Origin: Castor canadensis
Lineage: Eukaryota > Chordata > Mammalia > Rodentia > Castoridae
DNA: 64,000 nt
Assembly (NCBI RefSeq): GCF_047511655.1
Contig: NC_133389.1
Span: forward strand, 145,974,473 to 146,038,472
Reading direction: 5' to 3'
Of the stretch, positions 57,671 to 64,000 are shown in pieces. Position 1 is the stretch's first letter; every line of letters begins with the position of its first letter. The notes under the pieces were generated by a model. It saw only the letters and a list, made by a program, of their open reading frames with translations. It was not told the origin of the DNA and ran no database searches. Position numbers and translations under genes: made by a program.

Positions 57671-58976
57671 TAAATATACTGGATATTAATTCTTTGTCCA
57701 ATAAATAGCCTGCAAAGATTTTCTCCTATTCTGTGGGTTGTCTCTTGATTGTAGAAATTGTTTCTTTTGATGTGCAGAAGCATTTTGATTTGATATGATC
57801 CCATCTGTCAATTTTTGCTTTTATATTCTGAGAAATTGGTGTCCTGTTTTGAAAGTAATTGCCTTTGCTTTTCAAGTGTTTTCTCTTGCATTTTCAAGTG
57901 TTTTCTCTGTTTTCCTGTAGTAGTTTCAAAGTTTCATGTCTTACATTTAGATCTTTGATCCATTTTTAATTGATTTTTGTACAGGATGAGTGATAGGAAT
58001 CTAGCTTCAGTCTTCTACATGTGGATATCCAGCTTTCCCAACACCATTTGTTGAAAAAAATTAACATCAAAAGATTAAATAATCCAGTTAATAAATAGGC
58101 AAACACCTTGAACAGACGGCTCTCAAAAGAAGTACAAATGGCTAATAAATACATGAAGAAATGTTCAACATCCTATCCTTAAAGGAAATGCAAATCACAA
58201 TAACATTGAGATTCTATCTCACCCCAATCAAAATGGTTATCATCGAGAAAACAAACAGCATCAAGTGCTGGAAAAGAATTGGGGGGTGGGGACCCTTTTA
58301 TACACAGTGGGTGAGAATGTAAATTAATCAAACCACTATAAAAATCAGAATGGAGTTTCCTCTAAAAACTAAAAACAGAGCTGCCATATGATACTGCTCT
58401 TGGACATACAGCCAAAGGAATGTAAATCAACATAAAGAGAGATGTCTGCACTGCTTACAATAGCCAAGATAGGAACCAACCTAGGTGCCCAACAACCAGT
58501 GACTGGATAAAGAAAATGTGACCCAGATATACAATAGAGTATTATTCATTCATAAAGAAGAATAAAATTGTCATTTGCAGGAAAATATTAAGTGAGATAA
58601 GTCAAGCTCAGAAAGACAAATATTGCAAGTTTTTGCTCATATGCAAAATGTAGAGCTAAAAAAATAATATATGATATGGTTGTTAAAGGGAACTGTTTAG
58701 GGGTGTCTAGCTTGTGGGAGGAGGAGGAAAGAAGAGAGTGATGGGAAGGGTGAATATTACAGAAGAACATTTTATATATTTCTATGTGTGTATGTATGAA
58801 AATAACACAATTGTAACCCACCAAAAAGTGTTGAAAAGGAGGGAGGAGAAAGGAGGTTGACTCAGAAAGAGTAACATAGAGGGAATGAATTTGATCAAGT
58901 ACATTATATGTATGTTGTAAATATCACAGTAAAACTCCATTGCACAATTAATTTATGCTAATAATTTTAAAACAGC
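57671..58976. mobile_element. L1 insertion with 5' inversion (twin priming), 17-bp target duplication
   Basis: The left part, 57671 to about 58056, is L1 ORF2 in reverse (GATTTTCTCCTATTCTGTGGG, GATGTGCAGAAGCATTTTG, CCAGCTTTCCCAACACC). The right part, about 58060-58976, is L1 forward (AATAATCCAGTTAATAAATAGG, AAATGTTCAACATCC, TGGATAAAGAAAATGTG, then 3' UTR and an A-rich end). The two parts are adjacent in L1 coordinates, meeting near the AAATAATCCAGTTAATAAA segment. CAAATTGGTTGTATCTG lies at 57654-57670 and 58977-58993. A short internal duplication (TTTTCAAGTGTTTTCTC twice) occurs at about 57873-57910. Confidence 0.92.
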
Positions 58977-58993
58977 CAAATTGGTTGTATCTG

Positions 58994-60565
58994 AAAAGTT
59001 TTCTTGAAGAACGTGAAAGTTTCACTGGATTTTAATTATGGTAGGATTTCAAAAGTAAAGCTAGGTGGAGAATTTTTTTCTAAGGCAAAGGAACCATGTT
59101 AGAAATACATGGTGGCAAAAAGGGCAGCTTTTCTGAAGAGCCACAGCTCTGAATTATTTTATTGTGTGGTATACATTAAATGGGAGGATTTAAGAGGGGA
59201 TAAAATAAGCTGAGCACAGGTCATGGAATTTAGAGATTATTATGCATCCCACGGAGATTTGTAATTAGTGAAAGTATTTTGTTAATGTAAAACAAAAATC
59301 TGAAAAGCTTAAAATTCAGTATTTAAGTGTTCACCAGCAGCAGAGGAAGTCAAGCACCAGTTATTAGGCAGATTATGGCAGACTTGACCCTAGAAAGATT
59401 TAGAAGTCTGAAAAGGGATTTTCTGAGTGGAAAGTATAAGCAAGATTCCAGGAAATTTGTTTAGTGAGAACAGAGTTCCTCAGGTCACAGTGGAAATGGT
59501 GGGGAAAGAAATCAGGAGGAAGCAGATGCAATGGGGAGAGGAAGAAGGGCAGTGAAACTGTGAACGGCAGCCATGGATGGCAAAGTTGAGAAGCAAAATG
59601 AAATTGATTGGCCTTGAGGTTCCAAAGGAATTCACTTGCAAAATAACTGTAGTGGCTTGATTTTGCATTAAGAAAACAAGTTTTGAAACCACAAAAATAG
59701 TGTAACAAGGTGACTTGATAGACTGTGGGTAATCAGATCCAGGAACACAGAAGCTCTGCTTGGGATAGTTAGAACTCACGTTAGCTTTACTTCTATATTC
59801 TAGGAAAATCCCTTCAGCCCTAGCGCCTGTAAAGGGTACTAAAATCAAACCAACATAAACATTAGACATTTATATTTCTGAAAAAGCATTAATGCCTTTA
59901 AACTGAACAGCTTTATTCTTTTTCCTCTTAATAGAGCATGATAAATTTTATAAATGAGCTACAAATGCTCCATCAGTCTACAATTTAGTGTCAATCAACG
60001 TAGCATATAATTTATGAAGCAGTTTCCAGATATCACTTGACCCCTTTCTGCCTTTTCTAAGAAGCTTAAACAGTCACTTGATGTTTGGCTGTTCATAACT
60101 CACTCAGAAGTTATTCAACAAAGTCTATTTCTATGCTCCAGGCTAGGAAGAAGTCGAGGGTAGACACAGGGGGATCGTCATTAAAAGAGACATTGCTGAA
60201 TTGACCCTTAATTCATCATTTTCTCCTCAACAAATAAAATAGTACTTATCTCCTACAAAATAATCCCAGGTATGAGCTAAACAACTATTCTTTCTGGGAC
60301 AGAGAAAAAGAGAAAGACAGGATGTTACTCTTGATATTTGACATTATTTGGAAAACTATGTTCAGCCCTTGAAAAAAAATTAACCTACCCTCTGATGAAA
60401 ATAATTAAGAACTTGATGAAACAGGAGAATGATGAACATACTGAATAATCTGAGAGTTCAAAATCAAAAGAATGAATTGAAACAGAAAAAGAAAGCCCAT
60501 CTGAAATAAAATTGGGGAATAATGAAAAACCCACATCATAGACTATGAAAAATACCTGCTAGCAA
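58994..60565. other. Unassigned sequence
   Basis: No supportable gene. Overlapping reverse readings of 102 and 129 codons at 59400-59869 show no family similarity. Confidence 0.42.
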
Positions 60566-60581
60566 AATAAAAAAATCTCTG

Positions 60582-60933
60582 ATACCTTAAAAGCAACTGA
60601 GGCCAATAGGAAAAGGGGAACAGGTACTAGAGAAAAGGTTAGTTCAAGAAGAATTAACCTAGGAGGTAACACACACACACAGGAAATTAATGTGAGTCAA
60701 TGCCCTGTATAGCTATCCTTATCTCAACCAGCAAAAACCCTTGTTCCTTCCTATTATTGCTTATACTCTCTCTACAACAAAATTAGAAATAAGGGCAAAA
60801 TAGTTTCTGCTGGGTATTGGGGGGGTGGGGGGAGAGGGAGGGGGAGGAGTGGGTGGTAAGGGAGGGGGTGGGGGCAGGGGGGAGAAATGACCCAAGCCTT
60901 GTATGCACATATGAATAATAAAAGAAAAAGGAA
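60582..60933 (+). mobile_element. 5'-truncated L1 3' end with 13-bp target duplication
   Basis: It begins ATACCTTAAAAGCAACTGAGG and passes through GGAAATTAATGTGAGTC, CTGTATAGCTATCCTTATC and a long G-rich tract (about 60820-60882). It ends GAAATGACCCAAGCCTTG with ATGAATAATAAAAG. AAAAAAATCTCTG flanks it at 60569-60581 and 60934-60946. It is near-identical in layout to the reverse copy at 6022-6507. Confidence 0.9.
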
Positions 60934-60949
60934 AAAAAAATCTCTGTCA

Positions 60950-61605
60950 GTGTACAGATTTCAACATTCCATACAGGAGCATCTCCAGGGGTCCTCCTAA
61001 TGGTATTTCATCTAGAAAACTGGAAAGAAGACAAGCAATCGGGAGAATTGGCCATAGGAAAGTAACAACTGTGCAACAGGCCATGTCAGTAACCCGGAAG
61101 AGTGGAGGAGGTGGCTGTTCCCGGATCAGAGCCAAAGTGAAACTCCCCTTCTTGTTAGCGGTGTAAAGCTCAAGAAATCCTTACTGCCTCCAGTCTTCGC
61201 TTCTGCTTTTGTAAGGTAGAAAGTAGGAGTGCTAACATCCTCTCAGGATTATTCTTTAAGATAGATAATGTTGGGCATTCCTGGCAGGAATATGCACTCA
61301 AAATTTGGTTTCTGACTTCTTTCATCCACGACGTAGTCACTTGGCCTGCAAGGGTCACCCTAGAGAAATCACTCTGTGGTAGCAGATAATTTTAGTGATG
61401 GAGAGTCCACTCAAGAATACATGTTCTCTACAAGTCCTCCATCAACTCTCTGATGTGTAAAAAATAACTTTAGTTAAACACATAGGCACAGTGTGAAGTA
61501 GCTTTGGAGCTTCTTTAGGCACTCATTAATGAGTTCACATTTTCAGTAATTCAAAAGTAAAGAGAAAACGATAAAAGTTGTTTTCTATTGTTTCTAGTTA
61601 TTTAA
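60950..61605. other. Unassigned sequence
   Basis: Two 62-codon reverse readings at 60947-61135 and 61170-61358 show nothing recognisable. Confidence 0.42.
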
Positions 61606-61608
61606 AAC

Positions 61609-61927
61609 CCAAGCAGACGTGGTGGCTCATGCTCATGCCTATAATTCCAGCTACTTGGAAGGTAGAAATGGAAAGGATTACAGTCTGAGGCCAGCCAGAC
61701 CAAAAAGTTAGCAAGACCCCATCCCACTAACAAGTCAGGCATGGTGGTACACCCCTGTAATCCCAACTACACAGGGACACAAATAGGCAAATCACCATGG
61801 AGTTTGGCTCTGAGCAAAAACACTATGTGAAAAATAAAGCAAAACCGGGTTGGAGGTGTAACACAAGTGGTACATCACTTGCCTAGAAAATGTGACACCC
61901 TCAGTTCAAACCCAGTACTGCCAAAAA
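61609..61927 (+). mobile_element. Trimeric SINE: B1-like, B1-like, ID
   Basis: Unit 1 starts GCAGACGTGGTGGCTCATGC. Unit 2 starts CAGGCATGGTGGTACACCCC. Then AAATAAAGCAAAACCGGG leads to the ID unit (GGAGGTGTAACACAAGTGG, CAGTACTGCC) and an A-rich end. Confidence 0.87.
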
Positions 61928-61929
61928 AT

Positions 61930-64000
61930 TTTAAAAATAAATCCAAGAAGTAGTTGTAATTTAGAAATGACTAAAATTGGAATGTTTTTCTGTGTTCTAT
62001 AGATGGTAAGAAATGTGTAAATTTTACTCCAACCACTTTGATAAATCCCATTCATATTTATCCACAATCAGCATAATGACCACAAGGTTATAGACGTCTC
62101 TTTATACATTGCAATGAAAATAGACATTATTTACAACAATGATACCACAGTTTATCAAGATGATAGGAACAGACCAAAAAACTCCTCCAGATTCACCTTT
62201 AATCTGTCATTTCTCTGTGATATGGTTAATTTTTAAAGATACTTAATTTGCCACCACACTCTCCAAAATGGAAGTAACTGACAGTCTATTTTTATCCACG
62301 AAATACCCACATTTCCTTAACTATCACAAAGATCCTCAGTTGCAGCTCCAACCAGATGTTTATAAAGCAGGAATGCAACAGAGTCAGAATTAGAAATAAA
62401 GTTGTCTTGTCTCAAATTCCATCTTAGTAATGTATTGTCAGGCTGCATCCCCCCAATTGTTGCATTTTATGTGAGTCAAATTCATTAAATTTTCTCTTTA
62501 AGTTGGTGTCATCATCCCTCCTCAACCACCTAAAAGTTGTTTCTTAAAACTCCAGGGGTTTAGAAGACTGCCAAATGTATTCAAACACAATTGTCCCTCC
62601 CTTCTTTAAGATAAATCTATAGGTTTGGGGTGGTTTTTCATCCTTGAGAGTTCTTCAAGTTCTGTATAGTTTGGTGATTTCAAATGATCAATTCGTGCAT
62701 GCATGTGGCCATCATTTGGGTTAGATTAGATGAAAGCTCGGTCATAGTAAGTCAAGAATGGCCTCTGCATCCTATTGCTTCCAGTTAGTTTCTTTCTCCC
62801 ACTCCCACCCCACAACAGGCTGTATGTACAGCGCTCATCAGCTGAGTGAAAAAAAGGAAAAACCAAGAGGAGAAGGCAATTTAAGTCCCCTCCAGAACAA
62901 AATTTCTCAAATGTGGAGTAGTTAATGGAGGACTGATTTGGACAAAATTATAAACAAGACAGTGTTGGAGTTGGCATTACGAATTCTGTGTCTAGACCCT
63001 CATCTGTCTTTGCAATTCCAGCCTGCAGCTTAGATGCGATCTTGAGAGTACCATTGCCATGCATCACATTGGGACCAGGAAGCAGAGGAAAAGCACATAA
63101 AACAGGAAAGGCAAAACCATAGCAGATGTGCCACCAGCATTCCACGCACACAGCAAACATCATCATGGCACTCTTTTTACTAAATCTAAATGTGACTTCT
63201 CAAAAATGGATTCTGGCAGTGACTACTAATCAATCAGGATTATTTGCATGGTGACAGACCAACTTGCCCCACAGTAAGTTCACCTGCTGATATCACAAAG
63301 CACTGTGCCATCTCAGCCCTCTCCCCTCAGAGCAACAGAAATGCAGAAGTGGAAACACCGGAGCCAAGGAGCCACCTACACACAGCTACTGTACTTCACT
63401 GCCACAAAACTCGCTGCATAGCATGACCCAGGTCTGAGCGCAGGATTTGATGAAATAGGTTTGTAGCAGCACAGACTCTACAAACTGTTCCCTCCATCTC
63501 CAGTCACTGCCTCTTAAAACACTTCTGCTTTATGTGTAACCAGGCTAATTCACGCAGCACCCCAAAAGTGCTGCTGTGTGTGCTGGTCAGCCTACTAAGC
63601 TGGAAAAAAATAATAAAAGGCATTCATATTACAAAAATTCCGAATCTTTCGGCCTCTGTTTGACGTTGATTTTTCTTTGAAAATGAGTTTATAAGACATT
63701 ACTATAAGGTGAAAGGTTTCCTGTGTTTAGAAGAAATAGTAACTATAGAGCATCTCTTGCTCCAGTCAGCCAGTGTATAAGTATTTAAACATCAAAAACA
63801 GAGGCGGAGATAGGAAATAGTTATGTTCTAAAGAAGAACACAAAGAGAAAAAGTAAGAATATAGAAGCATACTCAAATAAGTGTATAACAAAGTAAGCAA
63901 GTTCCAGCAGACTGCCAAGAATCTGAGACTCCCTGAAAAAACAGAATTGCTTACTTAGGATGTCAGCATCATGAACAAGGACGAGTGAACTTGTCCAGAT
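61930..64000. other. Unassigned sequence
   Basis: About 2 kb with no nameable repeat. Readings of 60-72 codons at 62948-63166 (reverse) and 63244-63426 lack recognisable similarity. GC is slightly higher at 63000-63450 than in the surroundings. Confidence 0.42.

Noticed and set aside
59400..59869. Two overlapping reverse readings (102 and 129 codons)
   Set aside because: Different frames over the same purine-rich tract, with no similarity recognised; likely chance openness.

Overview
This is ordinary mammalian nuclear DNA: AT-rich, CpG-poor, with short ORFs only and densely packed with retrotransposon remains. I find no intact protein-coding gene, no convincing multi-exon gene, no RNA gene and no CRISPR array, so it is intergenic or intronic. 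The commonest young repeat is a SINE made of 7SL/B1-like units joined to a tRNA-like ID unit (A box close to TGGCTCAAGTGG, body GCCTAGCAAGC, end CAGTACTGCCAAAA). ID-type monomers and lineage-specific L1 tails accompany it. B1-ID dimers with no B2/B4 SINEs point to a non-murid rodent. A castorid (beaver) is my best guess at about 0.55, from general familiarity with these repeats and not from a database match.

Layout. 1-550: a very old CR1/L3-clade LINE. 670-4890: SINEs, MIR, L2 and old LTR-type repeats, one LTR split by an L1 tail. 6000-11320: L1 tails, SINEs, a CA microsatellite, and a small retrocopy at 11173-11302. 11320-23730: mostly unassigned sequence with a MER2/Tigger-like DNA transposon, two LTR-type fragments, MIR and SINEs. 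23730-29450: SINEs and a reverse L1. 29450-38580: mainly unassigned, with L2, MIR, MER5-like and an old L1. 38580-41830: a 5'-truncated L1 with a second L1 tail inside it. 45635-46314: a processed pseudogene of VBP1 (prefoldin subunit 3), itself hit by a SINE. 46380-53370: old L1, MIR, L2, SINEs. 53720-58976: MIR, an LTR, SINEs and an L1 with a 5' inversion. 58990-64000: another L1 tail, a trimeric SINE and unassigned sequence.

No genes here act together. The biology visible is a history of L1-driven retrotransposition: perfect target-site duplications, nesting, reuse of one target site, twin priming, and retrocopies of host transcripts. Assignments to families rest on recalled consensus sequences and should be read as family-level calls.
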